Source of the DNA: Dermanyssus gallinae
Taxonomy: Eukaryota > Arthropoda > Arachnida > Mesostigmata > Dermanyssidae
DNA length: 64,000 bases
Reading direction: 5' to 3'
Assembly: GCA_003439945.1 (NCBI GenBank)
Contig: QVRM01006811.1
Span: forward strand, 40,001 to 104,000
The notes beneath the pieces are model-generated. The model saw nothing but the letters and a program-made list of their open reading frames with translations. It had not been told where the DNA came from and made no database searches. This document shows positions 13,035 through 26,837 of the stretch, in pieces (positions within the stretch are counted from its first letter, which is position 1; the number at the start of each line of letters is the position of its first letter). The position numbers and the translations under genes were made by a program.

Positions 13035-13620
13035 TTGTTTAGCAATGCTGTGGGAATTGCAGTACACGCCATTCGAGCTTTTCTGGACGCTCATGCGGGA
13101 GAACCAACAGCCCTCTTCAAGCTTGACCTCTGGAACGCGTTTTATTCGGTCTCCCGCGGCTACTCTCTCAAAGCAGTCCGCAAGTACGTGCCGGACATCT
13201 TCCGTCATGTTAAGCTGGCCTACCATAAGCCATCCAATTTCCTGGCTGAGAGTGGAGCCATTCAGTCAGTCACTGGTATCTAACAGAGGACCCCCAGAAA
13301 CCCGCACTGTTTTGTCTCCCCGTAAGAGACCTCGTCGCATCCCCAGATTGGGCCCTCAATACCGACGTGGTACCTCGACGAGTACCTGTTGGCGGCGGGT
13401 CAGGAGACCTTACTGGCTAACGCCCTACATTTTTAGACTTTACAGCCCGTAGCTCAGCACAAGAAAATGCAAACTACTGCTGACAAGAAAATGCAAACTA
13501 CTAATGACAAGCACTCGGTCCAGCACTGCGGTTATTTGGTCACCAGGATGAGAAAACTGCTCCCGGATTGTAAAGTCATCTCCGAGGAGGGCCTCGAGCT
13601 TTAGCGAGAGTTTCCCTTAT
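13035..13620 (+). mobile_element. LINE reverse transcriptase relic
   Basis: An 82-codon open frame contains FKLDLWNAFYSVSR, the reverse transcriptase motif A (catalytic aspartate in KLDLWNAF). A frameshift follows, then PALFCLPVRDLV (motif B region) and WYLDEYLLA in another frame, a mutated YxDD motif C. The order and spacing fit a non-LTR retrotransposon. The downstream sequence to about 14700 may be its C-terminal part but is too decayed to assign. Confidence 0.75.
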
Positions 13621-16306
13621 TCAGGCTTTCAGCCTGGCGTGCCCAAAAGCCGCTAAAAAACTGTGATCTACGAAGCGCAACTTTTCCAATACAATTTAAT
13701 GATCTGCTGTGGACTGACGCTCTCACACAGGTGATCAACGTGCAGCTGTCCCCTTCAGATGACTTCCAGGCCTTTCTATCTATTGAAAATTCTCATCGCT
13801 ACCTATACGGAATTTCGCACTGTGAAAGGACTACTAAGTGACAAAGCATAACACCAGTTTATCAATGTTCGACAGTCGTTGAACGGAGCCACCACATTCT
13901 TAATCGGCTTAACACATGACGATTCCACCTAGTAGCGGCGATGAAGAAAGCTCCGTAACAAGGCCCGCTTTCAGTCACTTCTCTTACAACGCAGTGTACC
14001 AGCCAAGCTAGCCCACCTCTTACAAGTCAGTCGCCTCCAGGTACTGCGTGGTGCACGCCCTCATAGCGGCCGCTCTTGGCGTCTTTGAACTATCTTCGGA
14101 AAACACTAGTGCCCGGGATAGATATGAGTCTGCGCCTCGGAAATGGTGCCCTGGGACGCCATGAGCCCTCGCATCCACGCAGCCCCGGACGTGGTCTTCA
14201 GGCACCAACAGCATACTTGCAGTTGCGTTTGCAACCCATCCAAGACACACAGATCTGCAGCTCGAACAATGCAAGATACGCAAGAGTGTAACCGTGTCGC
14301 TTCTATCTCCTGGCGTGCGAAACACAATACTATTCCTGGGCATAATTGGCAAGTGCCTACTTAGTGCTACCGGCGACACTTGCGCAAAGCTTCAAACCCA
14401 GCGCTTCATTTTTTTTTATCTCAGCAAGGCAATGCAGTTGCTATCCGCGAGGCAATGCGGCATGGCTTCGAGTAGAATCTTCGAACTCTGCGTAGATCGT
14501 CGCCTCCCGCTAGTGGAAAAGAACTGCCACGTTCTGGAAACGCTTGCTAGAACGCGTGACCAAGTTCCGTATGTACGTTACCGGTTACGTTACCGGGCTC
14601 ATTAAATCAACAGACCCTCTACCTCAGGTTGCTTGCTTACAAGAATTTCTGTCGCGCTGTAAGTTCAGAATTGTAAAACGCTCCAGGTCGACAGCAGCAC
14701 ATGCAGATTTCTGTTCAGATGATCTTCAGAGCAACCGGAAGATGTCAAATAAAAAAGGACAAAGTAATGACTCTGCACATATGCATTATGTGCATGTTAT
14801 ATTATTCATCGCATTTATTCAAATCGAAATTTTCTGCGGAACAACCTAGAGCTTAATATATCATTGGGCTCTGGAACGCAACGAAAAAGGGACGAAAGGC
14901 CAAGAAGCACTTACTTACAATTTTAATTATAAGTGCGCAGTTTTGTGTTGTCTGTGTCGCGACTTAGGTCCGTTCTCAACCTAGGTCGATAACTCAGATA
15001 CACAACATTTTGTGTCTGAGCGTATGAGAAAGCTGACACAAGCTGAGACAAGACAAAGTACCTTGTGAACCACGGTCTCGATTTGAGTTTTAGCAAGATC
15101 AGTAAGTCATACCTCGTTCTAAACATGTTATGCCCTCCCACACCAGCGCCCGTGCCTCTTCTAGAAGGCCGTATATAGGTAAAAAGGTTGAAACCGATCC
15201 TACCTAGCACACCTCCATTTGAAATCGCTTAAGCTGATCTTCTTGGACGAACGGCGCCGAAGTCGAGCAATAGAGAATCGTATGTGATTGCCCGTATCGA
15301 CAGCCTGAAAAGTTTGCAGTTGTCTAAACGGCAAAAGCAGCTCGATAATTATTTTAATGAGAATCTGCAAAGAGAACACAGGTCTATAAAACGATTTGCT
15401 TAGGATAAATGTATCGCTCCCAGGGTCAGATCGCTTTTCAAGGAACGTGGAAAGTCGCATCATCTTACTTCTGAACTATAGTCTTCCGCGAATGGTCAAG
15501 CTAAGCATCTAAACTAAAAAAAGCAGCCTCGCGCCTACATGTACAAGACGCGTGATGTTGTTGTCGTCAAACGTGCACCAACGGTTACCGGGAAGGCGAA
15601 CAACCTCCCAGCAAATGCAAGATACCGTTTCTCAGCTTTCGTGCTTTACCTCCAGTTTATCACTGGTCATCTTTTCAATTATGGTTGCACTGAATAGCTA
15701 GAGTTAAAGACGACTTCGACTTTGAAGGTGATTCTGCTGAGGTCACTGCTAGAGCGTGTTGCATTGACACCCAGGCGAGGCGGGCTGACTGCAATAACCA
15801 CCTATTAAGCCAACTTCATTCAGCAACTTTTCTGCTAAGACCTTATTAACGACGTCGGAAACGTCACCAAGAAATATTGCCAGCCGCTATTGGCGGCGAA
15901 GCACTGTTTGCCTACACTGAGTTACTCTAGAAACCAGGCATTTGCCACTGTTGATTTTTTTCCACAGTTTCTATGTTAACTGTCTACGAGGACACAGACA
16001 GCGTTAAGAATGGCCGGATGTAACCGCCAAAACTGCCAGCACGAAATATTCAGAAACATTGGGAACTTAATTGAAACAATTTTTAGAACAGAAACGACGT
16101 TACTGATTTATGTAAACAACAGAGTCGTTTGTAGGACATCGATGGTTACCAAACGACGTCAACAACAACAACAACGAATAAAGCCAACAGAGGACTGAGA
16201 ACTGAGAACGAACAAGCAACAGCGTGTTATTCATCTAAAATTGAGTGACGGTGTTAATTTTGTTGTCAAGTATCAAGGTATATGCATTACAGACGGCAGC
16301 ATGCAA
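13621..16306. other. decayed or unique sequence, no gene
   Basis: Several overlapping frames of 70-100 codons at 14.0-14.85 kb may be the decayed tail of the LINE relic to the left. Nothing from 14.9 to 16.3 kb is recognisable apart from a short CAA run near 16155. Confidence 0.4.
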
Positions 16307-16314
16307 GTATATAT

Positions 16315-16363
<49 letters not shown>

Positions 16364-16371
16364 TATATATA
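16307..16371. repeat. (TA)n microsatellite
   Basis: A TA array with ATAGAT and TTAAT interruptions at its ends. Confidence 0.93.
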
Positions 16372-16873
16372 CAAACGTCTATACATTTACTTTACCACGC
16401 GCTAAGCAGCACGAAGTGAGACGAGCTCTGTGGCCTCCAGCTGTCGAGATGGGCTATGTGTTTTTCTTTTTGCAGAGACTAGAGTAGTGGATCGTGTTCT
16501 AGTCTGATGAAGAACAATTGTCTATTACTACGACAATAATGGACCATTGTTAGGCTTGCCTTTATTGTTCGTAGGGCTATTTGTTGTTGTTTTTATTGTT
16601 GTTGTTCTTGTTGTTGCTGCAGCTGTTGTTCGTGTTGTTCTTGCTGCTGCTGCCGCTGTAATTACTAACGGACTGCAACAGCAGGCAAGCAAGATGATGA
16701 GCCTCAAACTATAGAGCGTTTTTCTGTGCTCGCCGAGCTGCCGGTGAATCAACATTATCAGCAACGAAATGAAGTGGTGGACGATACCAGCGCTCATCGT
16801 CGTCGCCAACTTGTTTGGTATGCACGTACATACATTCACACATATCGTTTAAATGTATATACCTAGATATGTG

Positions 16874-16876
<3 letters not shown>

Positions 16877-16949
<73 letters not shown>

Positions 16950-16950
16950 C
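16877..16950. repeat. (TA)n microsatellite
   Basis: About 30 TA units followed by TACATA variants. Confidence 0.93.
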
Positions 16951-17426
16951 TGTTCGAACAGTGCAACGAAAGCACCTTATACGAACTTAAAAAGTGCGTT
17001 GTGCTCATACACGTTTATGATATCAAATCAAACTGCATATGAAGTCGGCATTTCAACAGTCCTAAGGCTGTGGCAAATTGGCGGATGTAATTTTTAACGA
17101 CTGACTATGAATGTTGTAAAATGTACGACCAAATGTGAACAATATTGTGATAACTGTTAGCAACGTCTACCATGGCATAAACACTGCATATATACCTACA
17201 TGCATACAGTGTACACAAAACAATAGTAACCTACACTATCATAGTACACCTACGTTTTGTCCATCAGTGTGGCATTCTATAGCTTCCGGCTTGATCAATC
17301 ATCAGTGCGTAACCACAAATCAGTGCTCACGGCGATGCGATACGCCTCATCTATGGTCTGCTCTTAGACTACCTAAGTTCACCAGATATTATACTTGTCG
17401 ATCACTTTTGACTGCTCATCCCACTG

Positions 17427-17461
<35 letters not shown>

Positions 17462-18885
17462 TAGTGTTTTTCAGATTATACCAGTACTTTTTGCTAATTT
17501 CTAGTGTAATGTGAAGAAATATTGTATGTTGCTGCTAACATAATCCTAACCATACGGAAAATGTTTATTTGCTAGCTTTTATAATTTGTCGTCCCGCTAG
17601 CCACTATTGGAAGTCATTATCCAACCCTTCTGTACTATACGGATAAAGACTACGTATGTCTATAGGCGGGAAAAGCAGATCACAAGCACAGCCGTAAGCA
17701 AAATACATGGATACTATAATAATAGTCATTAAAAAGTCGTTTCCTAGTTGAATAAGCAAGTTTGGACCGAAACGGGAAGACAAAGCCCAATATACATAAT
17801 CCTGGAAAAAGCTAATTGCGGTAACAGATTCATGACGAAAAGCACCGTGCCATAGTTGTATTTACAATCCATCGCTATTCACAACGTTGTGGAATGCACA
17901 ACTTTAAAGTCATTGAACTTGGCTTTTTGATGCGTAAAGTACAAGCTGTCCATCGGTCATTCCCTGCCACTAACTAATTGTAAAACACCTCTTCAGGTCA
18001 TTTACCTTGGTGACCATTCTCTTGAGATCTTTCTCTCCTCCAGACCTGCCTATTGAGGTATTCTTCACTGCTTTAGCTCTGCTTCTAATCGTATACGATT
18101 ACCATAGGGGGTCAGCAGTACGATGCGCCCATGTCCAGATAGGCGTAATCTGCGCCTCACACGAAAAACATTTCCGGTTTGCAGTATGCAGTATTACAAC
18201 AGGCTTTTTGCTAGAGCGTTACAACGAGCTAGCGGATACCTATAAAGGCAATGACGATTCCGTACGAGCGCTAGTAGCTAATTCGTTGTGTTGTTCGCTA
18301 GTAATTCGTTAAACCGTTGTGTTGCTCAGGCCCATAATGTTAGAAGTGGACACGTTTGTAGGCTTTTTACCACGTGCAGATAGCTTTGACCTTAGAAACG
18401 GTTTAGGCAATTTCGACTTCCGTCAACCAATGTGACTCGGTAGTAACAATTCGCTTGCCTTTAGCTATTAGTTTCCCCCATTGCAGAAACCTACCCATGC
18501 ACCTTCGGACAACTATGAAAAACTTCTCTGCAATTTTTAGATTTGGCAGTTATCTCTTGTAGCTGATGCGTTATGCACGCAACTTTAATTAACCTTTAAC
18601 TTTGTATTAGTTACAATCTTATAGATCACTAGTTTTCTCTTTTAACGCTCTTACAACCACATTTTAGACGCTCGTAATGACCTGTGGCACTGTATCGTCA
18701 TGGCATTCTCTTTACTGTATGTATGCAGGCTTTCTCCAGCAGAGGTATGAAGCAGCAGAGCAATGACAACCACCTCCAATAAATACAAACAGCAAGGCCG
18801 TGGCTCGAACTTGCGATTGTTTTGCTAATCATGGTGTCTCATGCACACTTTGGCAGCTAGCGTAGAGCAGGTCTGTTTTACAATG
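16951..18885. other. intergenic, no gene seen
   Basis: Unique AT-rich sequence with one TA array at 17429-17458. The 101-codon frame at 18007-18312 has no recognisable domain. Confidence 0.5.
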
Positions 18886-19142
18886 TGGCGGCGTGATTTA
18901 GGGGACTAGTGCGTTAGTCATGGTTGTCATCTACCGCCGGTTCGATCCCTGTTGTTGGTCGAATTTTCTTTGAGCGATGCTCATTGAGAATAGATGATAA
19001 ACCATACCGCTGAGAGCTAGCGGCCATGCTGCCTCAAGGACTGTTGGAGGAACTTTAGATATCTTAACATGTCCGGCCCTCGGTGCATTGAAGATATACC
19101 TCAGGTTAAGTGCCAAGCCCGTAGGGGACGGAGGATAGTCTA
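18886..19142 (+). mobile_element. tRNA-derived SINE, family B
   Basis: A full-length member of a SINE family seen five times in this window. The head contains a tRNA-like region with a B box (GGTTCGATCCC). The body has the conserved CTCATTGAGAATAGATG block. The 3' part carries CGGCCATGCTGCCTCAA and TAACATGTCCGGCCCTCGGT and ends in GTAGGGGACGGAGGATAGTC. Confidence 0.85.
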
Positions 19143-20466
<1,324 letters not shown>

Positions 20467-20815
20467 TGAGGTTGTGAGTTTTATTTGAAGGTTCTTCACA
20501 AATAGTAGTGTATTGGCAAGTAGGAACAAAATCGACCTTTTGTGCTTGGTGTGTTGTTCATGTTACATGCGTTCTTGTCATTTTGTATATTGTCATTATG
20601 ATTATTAGCGTATGATGCTAAAGTAGGGTACCTAAATTGTTTGAATATTGTCAACGAACAAGTTGCACATCTGAAAGGAGCTTAAGCCAATACATGGAAC
20701 TATAGTAACCATGGAACCGAGTTTTGTTACATAAGCTACAGACAAGAAAATAAGTTGTGTGTGTTCATGGTTGCTGTCGAGTGGGAAAGATTGAGCAGGT
20801 TGTGACAGGCTCCCA

Positions 20816-21510
20816 CTAAAATTCGTTTGATCTCAGTAAAGACAGACATATATTTTTAGAAGATATTGTAGAATCGACATTTCTACGTATTTGTAACGCA
20901 ATGACTCCCATGGTTGGTATCCCAATATCACTCATAAGGCTCTGTTTGCAGGCGGTGTAAAGAACATATATAAAACGCATATAAGTAATTCCAAATATCT
21001 CACCTGCGTAGGTCAGATAACTATGGGCGTAGGCGGAGTACATGGCATGCAGACAGTCACGGGGCAAAATATTACGGTTTTTCACCCGGACAGCGACGCT
21101 CCCTACAACTATCTTGCGAACATAAAATGTATAAGCTTCAAACGATGACCTGGAAATAAAAAAAACAACGCCTAAAAATGTTGTTTTATTAATCATGCCA
21201 AGAGTGCGGTCTCCGCATTGGAATGCCTCACGGTTAATACTTGCGACACCTCTAAGCAATGAGAACTGGATAAGACCGGTCTTCGACCAATGTATGGACA
21301 ATCCATTGGCTCTAAATCAATCTGACAGACGTTTGAGGTCATCCTTAACCATCTTTTCTACTTTTTGTGTGGGGAATCGCCGACAAATAGCGCTGTAGTG
21401 TCATCAGCAAATAGGGTCACTCCGCCGTGTTTTGGCACTTCAGATATATCGTTGATAAATACATTAAACAGCAATGGACCGCCATTCCATTCATAAACGA
21501 ACGTACCCAT
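20816..21510 (-). mobile_element. Jockey/CR1-like LINE reverse transcriptase fragment
   Basis: Read on the minus strand, it begins GGPLLFNVFINDIS (motif B) and VTLFADDTTALFVG (motif C, with the FADD catalytic pair intact). A one-base frameshift near 21360 and an in-frame TGA near 21320 follow. The frame then stays open for 161 codons, with GLSIHWSKTGLIQF and FLGVVF (motif D/E region) and a C-terminal stretch ending at 20816. Only two lesions across about 230 codons suggest a moderately young fragment. The 5' half and 3' tail are missing. Confidence 0.85.
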
Positions 21511-21587
21511 GATTCTGTTGATGTTTATTTATTTGCAAAATTTATCGAGACACTGCTGAGATGCAGCTCATCTGTAGCCGCCAAACA

Positions 21588-21590
<3 letters not shown>

Positions 21591-21667
<77 letters not shown>
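21591..21667. repeat. (TA)n microsatellite
   Basis: A pure TA array of about 38 units. Confidence 0.95.
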
Positions 21668-21670
<3 letters not shown>

Positions 21671-21814
21671 AGTTATTTCCACTTGCGTCAATGGCAATAG
21701 CTCAACGACAACCGCAATGATTTAACAGTCACAAGTTTCTTTTTTTAAGGAAGGAGTCATTCCCATTCTAGTTTAATCCTTACTTAAAATTACTCTGTTA
21801 CACAAAACGCTGGC

Positions 21815-21900
21815 TCTAGCCATTATGCGTCGTCTCAAGATCGAACCCACGACTCGTGGCGCCGGAGTCGTATCTGCACTACATCGTCCCGCCATCGCAT
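21815..21900 (-). mobile_element. tRNA-like fragment, possible SINE
   Basis: On the minus strand, GATGGCGGGACGATGTAGTG and GTGGGTTCGATCTTGAG resemble pol III A and B boxes at roughly tRNA spacing. The acceptor stem does not close, so I do not call a tRNA gene. Confidence 0.4.
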
Positions 21901-22058
21901 TTCTTTCTAGCATTTGACTGTGCGAAACGTTCTCCCTGACCCTTCTTATTTTCCGTACGCCAACGTTTGTGCCAATATTTGTTCCTCATCCGTCATTCAT
22001 TCATTCGCCATTCACCGCCTGATTGATTGCTGTACTCCGTATTTCAGGTCAGACGACA

Positions 22059-22379
22059 ATGGCGGCCACGGTTTCAGAGATCTGTACCAGGAGAGAACTT
22101 GCCAGGGCAAAGAGCGGCCAGCTGACCTGCGTTATGTTCTTCGCCAAGTGGTGTCCCCACTGCAGGGCAGCGGCGCCAAAGTTTGCCAAGCTTGGCGACG
22201 CTTTCCGGGTAGCGTTGCGCGGCGTCAACGTTGACCGCTGCTATAGGATCAGCGGAAGCGTGAAGTACCTGCCGACGATCCGCTGCTATGCGTCCGGCAA
22301 ACTCTTAGGTGAGGTCACCGGGGGCAATCTGAACGCCGTCGCCGCCATCATTCAGAAGCACCAAAAGAGCCGTAATTAG
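22059..22379 (+). CDS. thioredoxin-like protein with CPHC active site, 106 aa
   Basis: A compact single-domain thioredoxin-fold protein, likely a thiol-disulfide oxidoreductase or redox partner. The redox motif is KWCPHC (Cys32 and Cys35), preceded by the hydrophobic strand CVMFF. VNVD (Asp59) fits the third strand, and LPT (Pro72) is the expected cis-proline next to the active site. The last helix ends at residue 106, matching the usual length of about 105. I start at the ATG at 22059 because a plausible 3' splice site (TATTTCAG) ends 11 bases upstream, which suggests a 5' UTR exon to the left. A longer frame from 22023 would begin inside the intron. Animal thioredoxins usually have CGPC; CPHC is typical of bacterial DsbA and is unusual here. 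There is no signal peptide from this start, so it is probably cytosolic. It is GC-rich relative to its surroundings. Confidence 0.85.
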   Translation: MAATVSEICTRRELARAKSGQLTCVMFFAKWCPHCRAAAPKFAKLGDAFRVALRGVNVDRCYRISGSVKYLPTIRCYASGKLLGEVTGGNLNAVAAIIQKHQKSRN

Positions 22380-22604
22380 CTCCGGTCGAACGACGACGCC
22401 TACCAGGACAAATCTAGCCCAGCCCTGGCCGAACTCTATACAACTCAGTCGACTCTTCACCATTCAGCTTGCAGTTGCCGGTGCCAGTGCCGCTGCTGCT
22501 GTTGTTGATGTTTTTTTAATAATTATGATGATTACTATGATTATTATAGCTATATGATGACTTATAACGGCTAACCTAAACTAAAGACGTATATAAACTA
22601 ACTT

Positions 22605-22610
22605 ATTAAA
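22605..22610 (+). terminator. candidate poly(A) signal ATTAAA
   Basis: ATTAAA lies 226 bases past the thioredoxin-like stop codon. It is the commonest variant of AATAAA and is the best candidate for this gene's 3' end. Confidence 0.45.
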
Positions 22611-22678
22611 AACGATTGAAGACGATGCTTGTTTACAGACAACGGGAAGCGCTAATTAGAGCTAGTCTTTCACTCTCG

Positions 22679-22719
<41 letters not shown>

Positions 22720-22734
22720 TAGGGGGGGGGGGAG
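22679..22734. repeat. compound (TA)n-(GA)n-poly(G) microsatellite
   Basis: Ten TA units pass directly into about ten GA units and then a G tract. It may mark the end of the thioredoxin gene's 3' region. Confidence 0.9.
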
Positions 22735-23148
22735 ATAATAAATTTATGTTCTACTCGCATCAAGAGGTATATATGTAGATCCAATCCGACGTTCCTTGAG
22801 CAAAAATACTGGTGGATCAGTTTTGTGTGAGCCGTCGGGCCTGATATCCAAAACGACGTCGATTTGTTGAGAATGCAACAAGGAGAGCTTGACTAGTTTT
22901 GGCTCTTACGTACTGAGAGTACACAAGAGCCAAAACTAGTCAGCTGTCTAAATCCAGTTATTACGGAAAAGAACACTAATCATTATGGTGTGCCATTGTT
23001 GGCCAGACCGTCGGATAACTGTTAAGTCGTACCACCGATAATCGGCCGATCCGCATTTAGAGTGACGCAAACTGCCGAGCATTAAAAACCGCGTGACCCT
23101 AATATTAATCTAGTATACATCACGGGGAATTTGCCTGGATTGATTCCT

Positions 23149-23188
<40 letters not shown>

Positions 23189-24736
23189 AGGGGGCTCGAG
23201 CAATGTTATTCGTGTTACCACGTCTTGCTAGCCATGGTTATTCTTAAACGCCTTTTTCTCTTTCTATATTTGTATGCGCCTGTGGCCTGTAATCAAGAAA
23301 ACAGGTTGTTAACCCGCTCGCGGACATCAGCCGCACGCTTGATTCTTTGTTGAAGCATAACTCTTTTGGTTACGATCGCATTTGCGGAACAAATGTTGTA
23401 TGTAATACGTCGTTGAATCTAAGACCAAATACCACCATAAACAGATGACCGAAACACACCAGCATTTACGATACGGTATAACGACCGGTGGATCGACTGC
23501 GAACTGTTTGCACTCGCAGTTTATGCAGCAGCCATACAAAAACGCGAATCTGCTCGGCTAAGTACAAATTTGCCTGCAACACCTACTTGTAGGCTTACTG
23601 CGTAGCAAACAAAAATAATTTCTACCAACCTGTACAGTTTACGTTCTGTATAGTCTATCCGATTAGCCGATCTGCAGTCATCTCGTAAGGAACATTGCGT
23701 CGAAAACAAGAGAGTTTAGCTGTAGTCATAATAACTGTCCAGTCGTTCCATTGTGCTGCTCTGTATAACAGAAGAAGCAGTTGTACAATAGAATGCGCTG
23801 GAAACACATGCAGATGGTTCGTAGGTTGTAAAATTGTACAACTAAAGGAAGTGTAGAACTAGCTGTGAATTAAAAAAAACTAGTTGCACTAATGCACTAA
23901 TATATGAGGGAAGCCTTTACGTCTACTAAATAGATTTAGAGATTTAGAGAAACTGAGATATTTATTCAAACTTGCTACCCCGAGTTATATAAAATTCGTA
24001 TATGAAAATGTCCTCCCGAATTTATGTATACTTTACATACAGCACTAGAGCAATGTTTAATGCTAAAAGTGTTCTGTTTTGTCGCAACGAGTTGTTGTAG
24101 TGATGAAGATTAAAAGCGTGCAACGAGTAGCTATACGCGGTGTTAAAGTAAGGTGCCTAAAACTGCATAATAATGCACCTAGAGCAATGAATGCAATACT
24201 ATTTTTCTCAGTTCTTGCTATCATAAAGTTGATCCGCACAACTCTGTAAAATGACCACCTCTATTTAACAAGTGAATCGGGCGCAAGAGATTAAAACCGA
24301 AAAAAAAAATCACTTTAACTCAAATGTCATATTACGTTTTCATGTTTTAATGTCTGAGTGTATGTCTCTGAAAAAATTACATAGATAGGCAAGCACACAT
24401 CGGTGAACATTTTGCTAGAGCAAGAGAGACCAATAAAAAAAACTCGGGATGATGAGCATCGCAATACAGCAATCCTAGCTTAGGCAAGATCCGTAGCGAC
24501 TTTACTGTGGTGGTGAACAATGGCGCGGATTGAAATTAGTCCGCCGAAGGGTTACCAGCAAAACCGACCCGGTACGACCATAGTCTCGCTCGATGAGTCT
24601 CTTTCATTATCGTGTAGAAAATGTTTGTCGTTTTGGTCGTTTGCCAACCATTTCCTAACGGCTCCTCCCAAAATCGCTTAGCAACGCCTGTCAAGTCTGC
24701 GTTCTTTCAACATGGCGGGAGGAAAAGCACGACCAA
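22735..24736. other. intergenic, no gene; one strong hairpin
   Basis: AT-rich unique sequence with a TA array at 23152-23184 and the inverted repeat at 22891-22941. No supported coding frame. Confidence 0.5.
22891..22941. repeat. perfect 17-bp inverted repeat (hairpin)
   Basis: GACTAGTTTTGGCTCTT at 22891-22907 is exactly reverse-complemented at 22925-22941. The 17-base loop contains a second small stem (GTACT/AGTAC). No terminal duplication or coding context explains it. Confidence 0.85.
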
Positions 24737-24779
<43 letters not shown>

Positions 24780-24823
24780 GTAATAATAATAATAATAAAA
24801 TAATAATAATAATAATAATATAT
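24737..24823. repeat. (TAA)n microsatellite, LINE tail
   Basis: A TAA array lying immediately beyond the 3' end of the minus-strand LINE at 24830-25766. Read on that strand it is a (TTA)n tail following CAATAAATGAGAAGATAT. Confidence 0.85.
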
Positions 24824-24829
24824 CTTCTC

Positions 24830-25766
24830 ATTTATTGACCAAAAAGGTATATTACATGTCATATGATTTAAAAACAATGGTTAAAAACAATGGTTAATTA
24901 GTTGCTTTCCCTTGCCAACCGTCGTAGGCTATCGAAGCTCTGGCACCCCTCGAAATGATATCGGGGGCAATGCTGAAGGCAATGTCTACATATACAGGTT
25001 GCTTGCGGCTCATGAAAGTCTCTTCGCGAACAAAGCTGGTGATGGAGGCCATGCACAGCGTATCGAGTGATGACATGTCGGAGGTCCTGCAGGGGTTCCT
25101 TCCAAGCAGAGGATGTCATGGCTCGAGTTCGGTAGAAATCCGTGGGGATTTCGCGCATCTTCTCTGCGAAGGTAGTCCTGAACGATTGAAGAGCAGGTGT
25201 GGGCCGGAGCTGGAAGCGTGGCACGAGGTCCTCTAGGTATGGTCCTGTCCCGGCCAACGCGTACACCAGTCGGTTCTGGGCGTTCCGCGGTAAGCCCAAG
25301 ACTCTCTTCAAGAACGTTGCTTTGACCTTGTCCAGTTGGTCCAGCTGATGTGCCGACAGGTGCTCCCAGATGACATCGATTCCATAGGAGGCAACCGAAG
25401 ATACCTTGAGGTGGAAGAGTTGAAGGGCGGTCGACAGTGAGAGCTTCTGTGGCTCGCCGATCGTCGCCATGGCCACGACGCTCTTTGACACGCGCTCGGT
25501 GATATGCTTGCTAAAGCACACACCCCTGCTGGAGAAGATCACCCCCAGGTAGCAGAAGTTGCTCACATACTCAATGGGCGAGTTGCGTAGTCGAAGACGA
25601 TCGTGAGAGGCGAGGGCGCCTCCTGCCCTGAACTTGACAGCCTTGGTCTTCGACGCGTTCACACACATGCCGTTGTTGTCACAGTACTTCTCCAGCACCT
25701 TGATGGAAGCCTGGAGGTCCCGCCTGATGCGACTAAACATGACGATGTCGTCCGCATATAGAACAA
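24830..25766 (-). mobile_element. non-LTR retrotransposon 3' end, open 280-codon reverse transcriptase C-terminus
   Basis: On the minus strand, VLYADDIVMFSR (motif C; YADD encoded around 25747-25760) opens an uninterrupted frame to the stop at 24898. Next come NNGMCVNASKTKAVKF and YVSNFCYLGVIFSSRG, typical of LINE motifs D/E. The C-terminus has a Cys/His cluster (C-I-C-R-H-C, then H and C) seen again at 29.7 and 60.0 kb. The 5' part of the element is missing beyond 25766. An AATAAA (minus sense) and (TTA)n tail follow. The absence of stops suggests a recent insertion. Confidence 0.88.
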
Positions 25767-25781
25767 TATATAATTAGAACA

Positions 25782-25916
<135 letters not shown>

Positions 25917-26510
25917 CTAGTCGAATCCACTAAAATCCAGTCGTCCTCTTTGGGGCAAATCTTCTTCAGTCTTCAGGGAATTTCGCTGTCTTAGGCTACG
26001 AGACAGTAGCTCTCGCTCAATGTTGAAAAAGGCACAGCGTTTGTAGCAGAGCCTTAAGTCGCCAGCCTCTCCTCAGTTGCGCATACGGCATAAGGGAAAG
26101 TCAGTTTTACCAATGCGCTGTAGGTATTGCTGAAAACAGCCATTGTGATCCGCTACCAGTTGCGCAAGCGGATAGGTAAGCGAACCGTGTTAACCCTCGC
26201 GTTTCTACCACGCGTTTTTTGGATCTTATTGAGGAGGCAGCGTGGAGAGTATCCAACAGGTGCTACCCAAGTTCGTCACCGCTTTATGATTCGAGGGATG
26301 ACGCGATTCGACTAAAATTTGCATCATTTCCTTAGTGAGGTCATGACGCTGAAGATTGGATGGGTTCCGGCAATGTACCAAATGCAATGTTGAGCGTCGT
26401 TTATTCTCACAGCTTTAGCATAAGCACCGCTGTTCGTCAAAAAGGGGAAGCCAACCTTTATTCATATAATCCCTATTTTCACTTGGAGGTGTGGGACGTA
26501 TAAGCAGGTG
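25917..26510 (-). mobile_element. decayed LINE 3' end
   Basis: In minus sense and in pieces, it reads GWLPLFDEQRC, a cysteine pair and STLHLVHCRNPSNLQRHDL. This is the C-terminal Cys-x2-Cys...His...Cys module common after LINE reverse transcriptases. It then reads RCAFFNIERELLSRSLRQR and ends at the (TTA)n array. Frameshifts and stops are present. The start is approximate. Confidence 0.6.
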
Positions 26511-26807
26511 TTTTATGTAGTTTAAAGCGGTTTTGTAAATTTGCTGGGAGTAATGGTGTACATGCATCCAGGATACTGGAAACAAATTCCTGCATTGAAA
26601 GTGGCGCCATTATTAGCTTAACAGCCAGGCTTTTATCTGCTCACGGCAGCTGCCCCTTGTCGCTGTTGTATCCTCTTTATGTTTCAGACAACAAGAACTA
26701 CCTGTGACCTTATAGTCTAATGCCGTGCAGGCATTCATATGCAACTTCTTCTAAAATGTGTTATTGCAAAACGTGGCAACCAAGATTGATTATATAATCA
26801 ACACTTA

Positions 26808-26837
26808 CGAGGTGTGTTCAAAAAGTATCGCGACTTT
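26808..26837 (+). repeat. mariner left terminal inverted repeat
   Basis: A 30-base repeat, perfect reverse complement of 28105-28134, preceded by TA. It is the expected transposase binding site. Confidence 0.96.
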
